Assembly: GCA_026708685.1 (NCBI GenBank)
Contig: JAPOUL010000167.1
Coordinates: 21,734-85,733, forward strand
Reading direction: 5' to 3'
DNA: 64,000 nt
From: Bacteroidota bacterium
Lineage (GTDB): Bacteria > Bacteroidota > Rhodothermia > Rhodothermales > Bin80
A program made the translations under genes and the position numbers. Below are positions 9,512-18,169 of this stretch, one piece after another; position 1 is the first letter of the stretch, and every line of letters starts with the position of its first letter. Below the pieces are notes generated by a model. It did not search any database and was not told where the DNA came from. It saw only the letters and a list, made by a program, of their open reading frames with translations.

Positions 9512-9904
9512 TCAATCACTGGATTTCTTGAATAGTGACGTGAAAGAACCTAAACGCTTACCTAAACCAAGAAATATCAAATGAATGAGTGGAATCCATA
9601 GTGAAAAGCTCATCATAACCCTTCCCCAAGCTCTATATATCGCTATTTCATGACTGGAAAGGATATAGGCAAGTAAGAAGAGGAAAATTACCAATAGTCC
9701 AATGGGCAATGTGAGGATTTTATTGGAGACTCGTTTCGTGACTGGAACATACATATAGATCATAATAGACAAAGCTGCCGTCACAATGATACCCCATCAC
9801 AGGGAGATCCCACCGTAGTCTCCATCATAGCTTCTCAAATAGCTTGATAAACCAACCAAGGGGCAGATGAATGAAAAAACAATCCTGATGAGGTGTTTCG
9901 ACAT
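9512..9904 (-). pseudogene. Small membrane-protein gene interrupted by in-frame TGA
   Basis: Read from an ATG at 9904, the frame encodes MSKHLIRIVFSFICPLVGLSS and continues for 35 codons. It then meets TGA at 9799-9797, and continues in the same frame to a stop at 9512, 131 codons in all. The part after the stop has three clear hydrophobic helices (WGIIVTAALSIMIYMYVPV, LPIGLLVIFLFLLAYIL, MMSFSLWIPLIHLIFLGLG), so the whole frame looks like one four-helix membrane protein. I do not recognise the family. An internal start at 9784 could still give a 90-residue protein. The TGA may be a nonsense mutation; no ortholog is available here to name the lost residue. Confidence 0.6.
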
Positions 9905-10150
9905 GATAGATCAGGCTTTTGTGCGGTACAGTCTGATATAGATCACAGTCTGATGGTTAGATCTACCCAAACTCAATGATGTCAGTAGATCCTTGTTCAG
10001 ACCAAAAAAATATCTATCGCACTGGACCAATAGAATGTACATCACCAACCTGTTAGAATGGTAAAGTGATTCCATACAAGGATGCCACATTGAATTGTTC
10101 ATCACTGGAAGGAACTTTTACTGTGAATTGCAGCCATATTCTGAAGTTCA

Positions 10151-11287
10151 CTATACTTGATGGAGTGCCTGCTTAAAGTCTTTGATCAAATCATTCGCAT
10201 CCTCAATTCCAACGGAAATCCGAATCAGATGGTCACTTATTTCGGCAGCCTTCAAGTCTTCAGGAGAGAGTCCAGAGTGCGAGCTGATGACGGGTCTGGT
10301 TATCAGTGATTCAACTCCTCCAAGACTAGGTGCAAAGACCGGGAGGTGCAGATGATGGATCAGTTTGTTAGCAGCCGGAAGACCTCCATGAAGCTCAAAA
10401 CTCAACATCCCACTGAAGCCCTCAAACCATTGAGCGGCCCGCTCATGTTGAGGATGGGATCGGAGGCCAGGATAGTGAATCTTGTTTACTTTGTTATGGG
10501 ATTCAAGAAATTCAGATAGCATTTGGGCTGTAGCATTATGCTGTCTCATACGAAGGGCCAGCGTTTGGAGACCACGGTGCAGTAAAAAACAGGCGTATGG
10601 ATCAAGTGATCCACCTAATTGGGCTAGATTTTTTCCAGCTTTCTGAACCCACTCCTTTTTTCCAATGATCGCCCCAGCTACAACATCAGAGTGTCCATTC
10701 AGGTATTTTGTGGCACTATGAAGAGAAAAATCAAAGCCAGCGGCGGCAGCTTTATAGTTATACGGGGAAGCAAATGTGTTATCAATGAAGGATGTGAGGT
10801 TGTTGGCTTGTGCAAACTCGACAATGTTCTCTAGGTCACATACCCTGACCAGTGGATTGGTGATGGATTCAACATACACAGACGACGTATTGGTTCTGAG
10901 CAAAGAGTTCCATGTATCTGGGGCATCTGCATCAAAGAATGAAACACTCACATTGAGATCAGCCAAAAGGGATCGGATGAACTTATGTGTTCCACCGTAG
11001 AGACTGTTCTGAGCCAACAGATGGTCACCTGGTTTGACCGCAGAAAGGATGGAAGCCGTAATGGCAGCCATTCCACTGCCAGTCACGAGGGCATCTTCGG
11101 CCTCTTCCAGCACGGTAAGCTTATGATTGAGAATGGTCTGGTTAGGAGTGTTGTTATAGCGGACATACCGAAGTGGATCGTCATCATGTTCAAACATGGC
11201 GGTTTGGAAAATCGGCATTCGGATGGCACCCTCAATCCGTTGGTCTTCTCCAGCGTGTATGAGTTGTGTGTCAATAGCAAGTTTCAT
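10151..11287 (-). CDS. Cys/Met metabolism PLP-dependent enzyme (cystathionine gamma-synthase/lyase type)
   Basis: 378 residues, full length for the family of trans-sulfuration enzymes. Signatures: YVRYNNTPNQTILNHKL near 40-57 (the tyrosine and arginine that bind PLP phosphate from the partner subunit), GSGMAAI at 70-76, SLYGGTHKF near 95-103, the DNTFASPY segment near 169, and the PLP lysine K194 in SATKYLNGHSD. The C-terminal domain has GGVESLITRP and SHSGL, and RISVGIED near the end. The family includes cystathionine gamma-synthase, gamma- and beta-lyases, O-acetylhomoserine sulfhydrylase and methionine gamma-lyase; sequence alone does not separate them here, and no methionine-pathway neighbours help. 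Monocistronic, minus strand, divergent from the Sel1-repeat gene. Confidence 0.93.
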   Translation of the reverse strand: MKLAIDTQLIHAGEDQRIEGAIRMPIFQTAMFEHDDDPLRYVRYNNTPNQTILNHKLTVLEEAEDALVTGSGMAAITASILSAVKPGDHLLAQNSLYGGTHKFIRSLLADLNVSVSFFDADAPDTWNSLLRTNTSSVYVESITNPLVRVCDLENIVEFAQANNLTSFIDNTFASPYNYKAAAAGFDFSLHSATKYLNGHSDVVAGAIIGKKEWVQKAGKNLAQLGGSLDPYACFLLHRGLQTLALRMRQHNATAQMLSEFLESHNKVNKIHYPGLRSHPQHERAAQWFEGFSGMLSFELHGGLPAANKLIHHLHLPVFAPSLGGVESLITRPVISSHSGLSPEDLKAAEISDHLIRISVGIEDANDLIKDFKQALHQV

Positions 11288-11469
11288 GTCGTTTTTAGAA
11301 TGAGTGATGATAATGATAGACCGCTTGACTTGAACAAGTGGATAAATTTTGGGTTCTACACATTGAACATGGTTGTGCTACATTGTAACTTGTAGATCAA
11401 TGACCTCAGGTACAACTCAAGATCCGAAAGTCAACCTGTTCAGATCATCTCATCATCCATTGTCATTTT

Positions 11470-13410
11470 ATGTTTGGTACATTTTTACCCATTGTATTTG
11501 CAAAGTTGCCAGATGTAGCTCAGTTGCGTATCGCAGCTGAGCGCGGAGATGTCCAAGCACAATTTATGCTTGGAGCCATGTACAGTTCTGGCCAGGGTGT
11601 GCAGGAAAACCAGAAAACTGCAATCCATTGGTTTCGAGAAGCTGCATCACAAGGATGCGTGAAATCTCAAGCAAATCTTGGCGTGATGTACACGGACGGT
11701 ACAGGCACCCCCGTGGAGTATCAAGAAGCCCTTAAATGGTTCAGAATGGCCGCTCAGCAAGGTAACGAAATCGCTCAGTTTAATCTTGGAATGTTTTATA
11801 TACAGGGTTTGGCTGTCCAAAGTGATCCTGAAGAAGCGATACATTTTTTCCGTAGTGCTGCTGAGCAAGGTCATTGCTCTGCACAAGAAATGTTAGGTGC
11901 ATGCTATTTTCATGGTAATGGTATTGAGCTAAATTTTAGGAAGGGATTTTACTGGTTCAAGAAAGCTGCCGAACAGGGATCCCCACATGCTCAGTATCAA
12001 CTCGCTGTATGTTATGGTAGTGGAAGAGGTGTAGAGCTCAATGAGCGACATGCGTTCAAATGGGTGAAGAAGTCTGCTGAGCAAGGATGGCCCGAAGCGC
12101 AATATCAACTTTCCTATTGTTATGCAACAGGAACTGGTGTGACCATGAATGAACGCAAGGCTTATAAATACTGTGTTTTGGCAGCAGAACAGGGACATGT
12201 GGAAGCAAAGTATGAGGTAGCGATGATGTACCTTACTGGTACCGCCGCGAAACTCAATGTAAAAGAAGGCATGAGATTAATCAGGGAGGCGGCGGATGAG
12301 GGATCTGCACCTGCCCAGTATAATCTTGGATTGTTGTATCAAGATGGTGTCAATACACCCCAGAGTGACGAGCAAGCATTCAAGTGGTTCACACGATCAT
12401 CTGAACAAGGATATGCACCGGCACAATATAATCTCGGGTATTCTTACGCATATGGTGAAATAGGAGCTCCGAAAGATGAAGCCAAAGGTGCCAAATGGTA
12501 TAGAATGGCTGCTGAACAGGGGCATGAAGATGCTCAGATGAATCTTGCCGAATGTTACTCCAATGGAAGAGGTGTAGAAATCGACCATGAAGAGGCCGCT
12601 CAATGGTATCGTGCAGCCGCGGAACAGGGGCATGCCCATGCCCAATTTCACTTAGGATATTCTTATCTCGTGGGTTTGGGAGTTGAACATGATTATGATG
12701 AAGCCGAGCAATGGATTCGAGAAGCTGCCGATCAAGGTGATCCCCAAGCGGAGCAATTACTTGAACAATTTGATTTGAATGATGAAGCAAAGGAACGTCA
12801 TAACGCTCAAAAAATAAGTCAATTAAAGCATAAAGCTGAGGCGGGTAATTTAGAAATTCAAGCTGCTTTAGGAGGAATGTATGAACTCGGCATTTACGCA
12901 GAAAAGGATATCAACGAAGCCTTACGGTGGTATCACATGGCTGCAGAACAAGGACACTCTGAGGCTCAATGTCGACTTGGATTACTCTACAGAGTGGGGG
13001 ATGATGTAGAGCAGAATAATACCGAAGCGTTTAAGTGGTTGTATAAGGCAGCCAATGAGGGTGATGATTACGCCGCTCAATGTGAAATAGGAGAAATGTA
13101 TTATTTTGGTGAAGGCGTTGAAGTGAACCTTGATGAAGCCTTCCAATGGTTTGAACGCTCCGCACATCATGGAGATGAAGATGCTCAATTCAACCTTGGA
13201 TTAATGTATGATGATGGAAAAGGTGTCCAACGAGATCGCATTGCAGGTTATGCATGGATTTACCTTGCAGCACAACAAGGCAATGAGTCAGCCCAAGCAT
13301 GCTTGGAAAAGGAAATGAATGTACAATTGACCGCTAAACAAATTAAAAAGGCAATGAAGTTTTATGAAGGAATCAAACATCACATTCTGCCAGATAAAGA
13401 AGATAAGTGA
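11470..13410 (+). CDS. Sel1-repeat (SLR/TPR-like) protein
   Basis: 646 residues, nearly all Sel1-like repeats of 36 residues with the consensus AAEQGHxxAQxxLGxxYxxGxGVxxDxxEAxxWY. I count about 15 full units, with a degenerate, charged linker around residues 425-455 (DLNDEAKERHNAQKISQLKHK) dividing the array into 11-12 and 4-5 repeats. The repeats form an alpha-solenoid used for protein-protein contacts. There is a short hydrophobic N-terminus (MFGTFLPIVFAKL) but no convincing cleavage site, so export is uncertain. The DNA between repeats is not identical, so the array is old rather than recently expanded. Partner unknown; SLR proteins often scaffold signalling or envelope processes. Alone on its strand, starting 182 bases from the divergent PLP enzyme gene. 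Confidence 0.93.
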   Translation: MFGTFLPIVFAKLPDVAQLRIAAERGDVQAQFMLGAMYSSGQGVQENQKTAIHWFREAASQGCVKSQANLGVMYTDGTGTPVEYQEALKWFRMAAQQGNEIAQFNLGMFYIQGLAVQSDPEEAIHFFRSAAEQGHCSAQEMLGACYFHGNGIELNFRKGFYWFKKAAEQGSPHAQYQLAVCYGSGRGVELNERHAFKWVKKSAEQGWPEAQYQLSYCYATGTGVTMNERKAYKYCVLAAEQGHVEAKYEVAMMYLTGTAAKLNVKEGMRLIREAADEGSAPAQYNLGLLYQDGVNTPQSDEQAFKWFTRSSEQGYAPAQYNLGYSYAYGEIGAPKDEAKGAKWYRMAAEQGHEDAQMNLAECYSNGRGVEIDHEEAAQWYRAAAEQGHAHAQFHLGYSYLVGLGVEHDYDEAEQWIREAADQGDPQAEQLLEQFDLNDEAKERHNAQKISQLKHKAEAGNLEIQAALGGMYELGIYAEKDINEALRWYHMAAEQGHSEAQCRLGLLYRVGDDVEQNNTEAFKWLYKAANEGDDYAAQCEIGEMYYFGEGVEVNLDEAFQWFERSAHHGDEDAQFNLGLMYDDGKGVQRDRIAGYAWIYLAAQQGNESAQACLEKEMNVQLTAKQIKKAMKFYEGIKHHILPDKEDK

Positions 13411-13570
13411 CTTTCAGATGATCACCCACATAAGTCAACCATCAATCGTTGACACTGGGTCAAAGAGATCTTCAAACCAACATTGCAAATTGTTGTATAT
13501 TAACCATTCAGTCTGGGCATGAATCCTCATTGAAGACAATATCGCTTTTTTCATTCAATCCCCTCATCAC

Positions 13571-13666
13571 ATGAATCGCAAGCAACGCAAGAACATACTG
13601 GTGGCGGTCGCAATCCTAATTGGAGTGGTTGCGATACTTACAATATTGGCTCAGCTCAGCGGTTAG
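13571..13666 (+). CDS. Very small single-helix membrane peptide (31 residues)
   Basis: ATG at 13571, stop TAG at 13664-13666. The product starts with a basic stretch (MNRKQRKN) and is then one hydrophobic helix (ILVAVAILIGVVAILTILAQ). That is the layout of a genuine small inner-membrane peptide, with the positive end staying inside. There is no homolog I can name. It sits between the Sel1-repeat gene and the minus-strand sigma factor. Too short for firm proof; conservation in relatives would decide. Confidence 0.45.
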   Translation: MNRKQRKNILVAVAILIGVVAILTILAQLSG

Positions 13667-13694
13667 CTCCCACCATCAAGATCAGAGGCCGAAC

Positions 13695-14387
13695 TTAGGC
13701 ATATTCGGCGATGGCTTCCTGATGATCTTCCTCCAATTCATCAATTCCGAAAGGATAGATTCCATGAAGGAGATCCTGAAGTTTGTTACGACCCCGATTG
13801 ATTCGGCTCTTTACCGTCCCCATTGGGAGACCAGTAATGATCGCAATTTCTTCATAGCTCAACTGCTGTATGTCACGTAAGATGACCACTTCACGAAAGT
13901 GATCTGGCATCGCAAGAAGTCCCATCTGGATGAAATGATCCTGCATGGAGCTTTCGGTATGGCGGTCAGGAGAAAAAGTTTCGTCTGGCAGAGGCATTTC
14001 AAACTCCTCTCCATCACGGTTAAAGGACTGGATGGAATCCATACGGCGACGACTGCGTTTTCGGTACTCGGTTTTGGCCAAGTTACCGGCAATCGTATAC
14101 AGCCAAGTGGAGAACTTGGCAATCCTTTTGTAGGAATGACGGTTCCGATAGACGCGAAGAAAGGTTTCCTGAATCAGGTCTTCACAGGCTTTCTTGTCAC
14201 CTGTGAATCGAAAAAGAAAATTGACGAGCGGACCCGTCCACCGCTCCCAGAGAATGTTATACGCCTCAACAACACCTGCCTGAAAATGCTCCATCAGGTC
14301 TTCATCACACATCTCCTGAAGTGCGTCAAATCGACTCAAGGCAGTTCGTCGCCGAGAGTCTTTACGAATTATGCGCGTAATCTGCAT
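13695..14387 (-). CDS. ECF-type RNA polymerase sigma factor (paralog 1)
   Basis: 230 residues. Region 2 is seen as DLMEHFQAGVVEAYNILWERW with the core-binding and -10-melting helix DLIQETFLRVYRNRHSY near 75-95 and FSTWLYTIAGNLAK near 100. Region 4 is the helix-turn-helix FREVVILRDIQQLSYEEIAIITGLPMGTVKSRINRGRNKL near 165-205. The long acidic linker (about 115-150, EEFEMPLPDETFSPDRH) and an acidic C-terminal tail are shared with or differ slightly from the paralog upstream. ATG at 14387 preferred over GTG at 14390. No anti-sigma gene is adjacent, which is unusual for an ECF factor and suggests another control mode. It lies downstream of the second sigma gene and a DUF971 gene on the same strand after a 290-base gap. 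Confidence 0.95.
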   Translation of the reverse strand: MQITRIIRKDSRRRTALSRFDALQEMCDEDLMEHFQAGVVEAYNILWERWTGPLVNFLFRFTGDKKACEDLIQETFLRVYRNRHSYKRIAKFSTWLYTIAGNLAKTEYRKRSRRRMDSIQSFNRDGEEFEMPLPDETFSPDRHTESSMQDHFIQMGLLAMPDHFREVVILRDIQQLSYEEIAIITGLPMGTVKSRINRGRNKLQDLLHGIYPFGIDELEEDHQEAIAEYA

Positions 14388-14677
14388 CACGTAATTATGG
14401 TTTCAAATAATCAAGCCAACCAAGTGGGCTTACGAAATCAGTTATTCTTGGTTACACGAAATTACTGATAAGCAATGAACTAAACTGTAAGATCACTGAA
14501 TCTTAACAGATTTTTAACAATTACCCCCCTAAAACGGGGAAGAAATGGAGGAAATGGAGGGTTTTTTTAAGGATGATGGATGAAATCATCAAGGTATTGG
14601 TAAGGTGGTCTCACCAATGGATCGCCCGATAAATCACAGGATAATGCGATCAGGAGGATTATTTTATTGCTAAGAGA

Positions 14678-15007
14678 TCAGTCACTGGGACACATAGCAC
14701 GCAACCGTTTCCAGGTATAAATTCCACTGTTATGTCCATCATCCCAATGAAGACGAAGTCCTACGCTCCCCGCGATCTCTGCCTTGACCTTTTCCCATCT
14801 CATGAGTGCTGGAACTCGAAAGATTTCGGGATCTGGGAGCTCATGCATTTTTTCATGTCCCTGACATCCAGCACATGGGCATGCACGTCGCAGACCATCA
14901 AGGGGGAAGATGCACAGATGCCCATCATTCCAGAGAAGAGAAAGCGTTTGGGAATCGCTGTCAATTGTGATGCGTGTGCACACCAACCCATCAACCGGCT
15001 GATGCAT
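14678..15007 (-). CDS. DUF971 (GBBH-like N-terminal) protein
   Basis: 109 residues. The pattern LSLLWNDGHLCIFPLDGLRRACPCAGCQG followed by GLRLHWDDGHNSGIYTWKRLRAMCP is the DUF971 fold, also found as the N-terminal domain of gamma-butyrobetaine hydroxylase. Two Cys residues in CPCAGC plus a downstream His are likely to bind a metal in family members. Stand-alone DUF971 proteins are common and have been linked to Fe-S or assembly roles, but the biochemical role is not settled. Start ATG at 15007, 32 bases after the stop of the upstream sigma gene, so the two are probably co-transcribed. Confidence 0.9.
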   Translation of the reverse strand: MHQPVDGLVCTRITIDSDSQTLSLLWNDGHLCIFPLDGLRRACPCAGCQGHEKMHELPDPEIFRVPALMRWEKVKAEIAGSVGLRLHWDDGHNSGIYTWKRLRAMCPSD

Positions 15008-15039
15008 CCAGTGGAAGTTTTCTTTTTTAGAAAAACAGA

Positions 15040-15714
15040 CTATCGGCGAGCGGAAGTCTTTGATTTGTCAAAGGGGTAGACATCTTTCAACAAACCTTGA
15101 AGTTTGCTACGCCCCCGATTGATACGGCTTTTAACGGTTCCCATGGGAAGTCCAGTAATCTGGGCCACTTCAAAATAGGAAAGCTGCTGGATATCCCGAA
15201 GGATCACAACTTCACGGAAGTGAGCAGGGAGAGCGTTAATCGCCTCATGAATCGTTTGATCCTGCAAAGCACTCTCAGCGTGCTTGTCAGGAGAGTAAGT
15301 CTCGTCAGGTAATGGCATTTCGTATTCTTCGTTATCTCGACTAACGGAATGGATTGAATGCATATGTCTACGCTTTTGTTTCCGATATTCGCTACGGGCT
15401 AAATTTCCGGCAATGGTATAGAGCCATGTAGAGAATTTTGCAATCCGCTGGTAGGAGTGACGATTACGGTGGACTCGCAGAAAGGTCTCTTGCAAAAGAT
15501 CCTCACAACGCTTTTTGTCTCCTAAAAATCCATACAGATAGTGCATGAGGCGTTCGCTGTAACGATCCACCAAAATATTGTAGGCCTCCACGGTGCCATC
15601 CTGAAACAGCTCCATGAGATCCTCATCTACCATGGAAAGTAGAGAGTCATAACGGCTAATTTGCGGTGCACGCCGTTCGTTTTCACGACGAACAATCTGG
15701 GTAATTCTTGCCAA
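15040..15714 (-). CDS. ECF-type RNA polymerase sigma factor (paralog 2), TTG start
   Basis: 224 residues, clearly paralogous to the sigma factor at 13695-14387: nearly the same region 2 (DLLQETFLRVHRNRHSYQRIAKFSTWLYTIAGNLARSEYRK), linker (EYEMPLPDETYSPDKHAES) and region 4 (FREVVILRDIQQLSYFEVAQITGLPMGTVKSRINRGRSKL). The only sensible start is TTG at 15714, preceded at about 8 bases by AGGAGA, one of the few clear Shine-Dalgarno sequences in the window. The next in-frame ATG would remove the conserved N-terminus. The two sigma proteins differ mainly in the N-terminal 30 residues and the C-terminal tail, so they may recognise similar promoters. No anti-sigma partner is visible. Confidence 0.94.
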   Translation of the reverse strand: MARITQIVRRENERRAPQISRYDSLLSMVDEDLMELFQDGTVEAYNILVDRYSERLMHYLYGFLGDKKRCEDLLQETFLRVHRNRHSYQRIAKFSTWLYTIAGNLARSEYRKQKRRHMHSIHSVSRDNEEYEMPLPDETYSPDKHAESALQDQTIHEAINALPAHFREVVILRDIQQLSYFEVAQITGLPMGTVKSRINRGRSKLQGLLKDVYPFDKSKTSARR

Positions 15715-16176
15715 AATACTATCTCCTAATAGATTATAAAGATCAATGAACAGAAATGATCGGTTTGACTTGTGATTGTATAATCTGACGGATTACAATC
15801 AAGAAATCATAAAAATCACATTTCTGAAAGCATTTATTCCTTAAAGATACCGAATTTGAAACAAATAGGAGTAGTCTGTGATTAGAATTGAGAGTAATTG
15901 TGGGTTGATGCGATGGATCACCCCATTTTCATGTCCATTCAGGGATTTGTTTTGATTTCTGCAGAGATCTCAGTATTAATGAAGAATTGCTCATTATGCA
16001 TCTAATGAAAAGCCTCCAAAAGCAACAAGATACATCTTCTGTGTGATCGTTTTTGATCAGAGAGATCGCCATAACATCTGACTCATCTTGATCTTTCGTT
16101 GAATACCTGATTTGTCATCTTATTGGAGAAGTTACAAACTTATTCGGCTTGGCATGTAGATTATTTCGACTTCGGT
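15715..16176. other. Intergenic region, no gene seen
   Basis: 462 AT-rich bases upstream of the sigma gene at 15714, which must hold its promoter. Many short palindromic words (for example GATCAGAGAGATC near 16054) but no convincing promoter, RNA gene or ORF. Confidence 0.4.
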
Positions 16177-16790
16177 CTATCTCCAAATCTTCATATGTGA
16201 CTTTATGATATGCTTCAATAAACCAGATATACATGGACGGCGGCGGAATATTGTTTCATCTGTTCCTTTGACCGCAACCACTCCTTTTTCCACGAATCGG
16301 TCAAAAAGTTTGATCGCTTCTGCTTCTCCGTAGATTTTTGATAGGGGTGATAATAGATTAAACGATCAAATGTTACACCTGCGGGGTCTCCAGAAATGGC
16401 TTCTGATAGATGTTTTACCTCGTCAACATAAAAACTTGTAACGTACTGTCTATAATACTGTATTCTTCCTTTCTTCCCTTTTACCATCACCGATGTCAAC
16501 CCTTCGGGTGTCATCCCCTCCATTTTCTATCAGGTAGTCATTGTATACGAATCACATGCCGCGGGCACCGGAATGTGTCCTTAACGATTTCTTCAATCCA
16601 CTCAGTGGTATATTCTTTAACACCAGCATCTTTCATGATTCAGTCGAGAATCACAGCGTGCTCAGACTCCTCGCTCAATCGCCCCAATTCCACGATGTTT
16701 TTTCGCCATACCGAGAAATGTTTAGTACTTGCAAGGCTTAAAGTGTTGTTCTGAGTACCGCTACTAGAAGAACAACAGACTTACGAAGAT
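16177..16790 (-). pseudogene. Decayed AAA ATPase gene, relative of the one at 40595-41881
   Basis: Reading the minus strand in three frames recovers the C-terminal half of the intact ATPase encoded at 40595-41881. NIVELGRLSEESEHAVILD (near 16700-16645) matches its TVQLGRLDKESECAVIRD. MTPEGLTSVMVKGKKGRIQYY (near 16510-16450) matches MTDEGLEFVHEKGNEYREEYY. EAEAIKLFDRFVEKGVV (near 16320-16270) matches EEVADKLFKKALEQGIL, ending at a stop near 16177. At least two frameshifts separate these blocks, and a TGA at 16642-16640 stands exactly where the intact protein has Trp. The Walker A and B half is missing. This is a 5'-truncated, frameshifted remnant, so the family has been mobile or duplicated in this genome. 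Confidence 0.75.
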
Positions 16791-16920
16791 GAGCGTGATG
16801 GATGAACTATAGGTGCCAAGCGGCTATTGATGTGAAGTGATCCTCCATATAACATATGAAGATTTTGGGCAACTTTCAAGCTAAGTAATGGTAGTGTAAC
16901 TATTCAGCCAAAAGGAAGCA

Positions 16921-17217
16921 ATGGAGATGGATCCAGAAATTACTGAGTATCCACTGGATGGAGTCCTTGATTTACACACATTCCATCCGAGAGATGCTGC
17001 TGATGTTACCAAAGAGTATATCAATGCTTGTCATGATGCAGGAATCCGCCATGTACGGATCATTCATGGAAAGGGCACTGGAGCTCTTCGTGCCATCGTG
17101 CACAAGGTGTTAAAACAGTCTACTGTGGTAGACTCATGGAAAACGCCAGCAGATTCAAGCAGCTGGGGTGCTACAGTTGCTGTCCTCAAGCGTCCGATTG
17201 ATTCAAGACACGCCTAA
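16921..17217 (+). CDS. Smr-domain protein
   Basis: 98 residues, almost entirely a small MutS-related (Smr) domain: LDLHTFHPRDAADVTKEYINAC with the conserved LDLH near 16-19 and RHVRIIHGKGTGALRAIVHKVL with the HGKG(T)G loop near 45-60, then a C-terminal WGATVAVL strand. Smr domains are nucleases or nucleic-acid binders acting on branched DNA or stalled ribosomes; the stand-alone short form is usually unassigned. AAGGAAG lies just upstream of the ATG at 16921; an alternative ATG is at 16927. Its 3' end overlaps the convergent mdh gene by 32 bp. Confidence 0.9.
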   Translation: MEMDPEITEYPLDGVLDLHTFHPRDAADVTKEYINACHDAGIRHVRIIHGKGTGALRAIVHKVLKQSTVVDSWKTPADSSSWGATVAVLKRPIDSRHA

Positions 17218-18133
17218 GTGCTTCAAAGTTACTCTGTATGTGCGATGCAGAAACATCCAAAAGAGCTTGCTCGGATTCAGTGAGATCTACGGTGATGATT
17301 TCTTCAATTCCCTGACGACCAAGACGGACGGGAAGTCCAATGAACAGATCTGAGAGGCCATATTCGCCAGACGGGCATACAGCACATGGGAGGACCCTGC
17401 CAGAATCTTTGACAATGGCTTCAACCATTTCAGATGCTGCGGCTCCTGGAGCATACCAGGCTGAAGTCCCCATGAGCTGTACAATCTCACCGCCTCCACT
17501 CTTGGTACGCTCAACAATCGCATGGATCCGATCGGCTGAAAGAAGTTCGGTCAAGGGAATGCCACCAACGCTCGTATAGCGTGGAAGTGGAACCATCGTA
17601 TCACCATGACCTCCCATCAAAAGAGCATTGATATCCTTGACCGAAGCCTTGAGTTCCATGGCGATGAACGCTCGAAATCGAGCAGTATCCAAAACCCCAG
17701 CCATCCCAAAGACTCGGTTGGATGCAAAGCCACTCGCCTCATGAGCTACATAGGTCATGACATCAAGAGGATTGGAAATCACAATGATGATCGCATTAGG
17801 ACTGCGTTCTACAAACGCTTCGGTGACGGATCTGACAATGTTAGCATTAATGCCCAGTAAATCATCACGACTCATTCCAGGCCTTCGGGGGACACCACTG
17901 GTAATCACACAAATATCCGAATTGGACGTTTGATCATAATCGTTGGTCACTCCCCGAACAATGGTGTCAAACAGGTGAATGGGAGCAGATTCGGTAATGT
18001 CAAGTGCTTTTCCCTCAGACAAGCCCTCTTTAATGTCAATTAAAACGACTTCTTTAACCATATCTTTGCGAGCGACGCATTCTGCGACGGTTGCTCCAAC
18101 ATTACCAGCTCCAATGACCGTAACTTTCAACAT
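17186..18133 (-). CDS. mdh: Malate dehydrogenase (LDH-like, NAD-dependent)
   Basis: 315 residues. Interconverts malate and oxaloacetate in the citric acid cycle. Rossmann motif VTVIGAGNVGAT at 4-15, Asp33 at the end of the second strand (VVLIDI) indicating NAD preference, substrate loop VPRRPGMSR at 82-90 whose second arginine gives malate rather than lactate specificity, and the catalytic histidine H176 in MGGHGDTM. The overall length and motifs fit the tetrameric LDH-like MDH group common in Bacteroidota relatives. The frame is open upstream to 18190, but MLKVTVIGAGN at 18133 is the family start. The divergent exonuclease gene begins 36 bases away, so the mdh promoter must lie within or next to that gene. 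Confidence 0.95.
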   Translation of the reverse strand: MLKVTVIGAGNVGATVAECVARKDMVKEVVLIDIKEGLSEGKALDITESAPIHLFDTIVRGVTNDYDQTSNSDICVITSGVPRRPGMSRDDLLGINANIVRSVTEAFVERSPNAIIIVISNPLDVMTYVAHEASGFASNRVFGMAGVLDTARFRAFIAMELKASVKDINALLMGGHGDTMVPLPRYTSVGGIPLTELLSADRIHAIVERTKSGGGEIVQLMGTSAWYAPGAAASEMVEAIVKDSGRVLPCAVCPSGEYGLSDLFIGLPVRLGRQGIEEIITVDLTESEQALLDVSASHIQSNFEALRRVLNQSDA

Positions 18134-18169
18134 GAGAAAAATTGGTTTAGTGAACAATAACCTAAAAGA

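Noticed and set aside
9390..9584. 64-residue plus-strand ORF
   Set aside because: Antisense to the interrupted membrane-protein gene and without recognisable features.
14521..14575. C-run/G-run hairpin and T-run upstream of the sigma gene at 14387
   Set aside because: Short stem not directly followed by the T-run; an attenuator cannot be supported.
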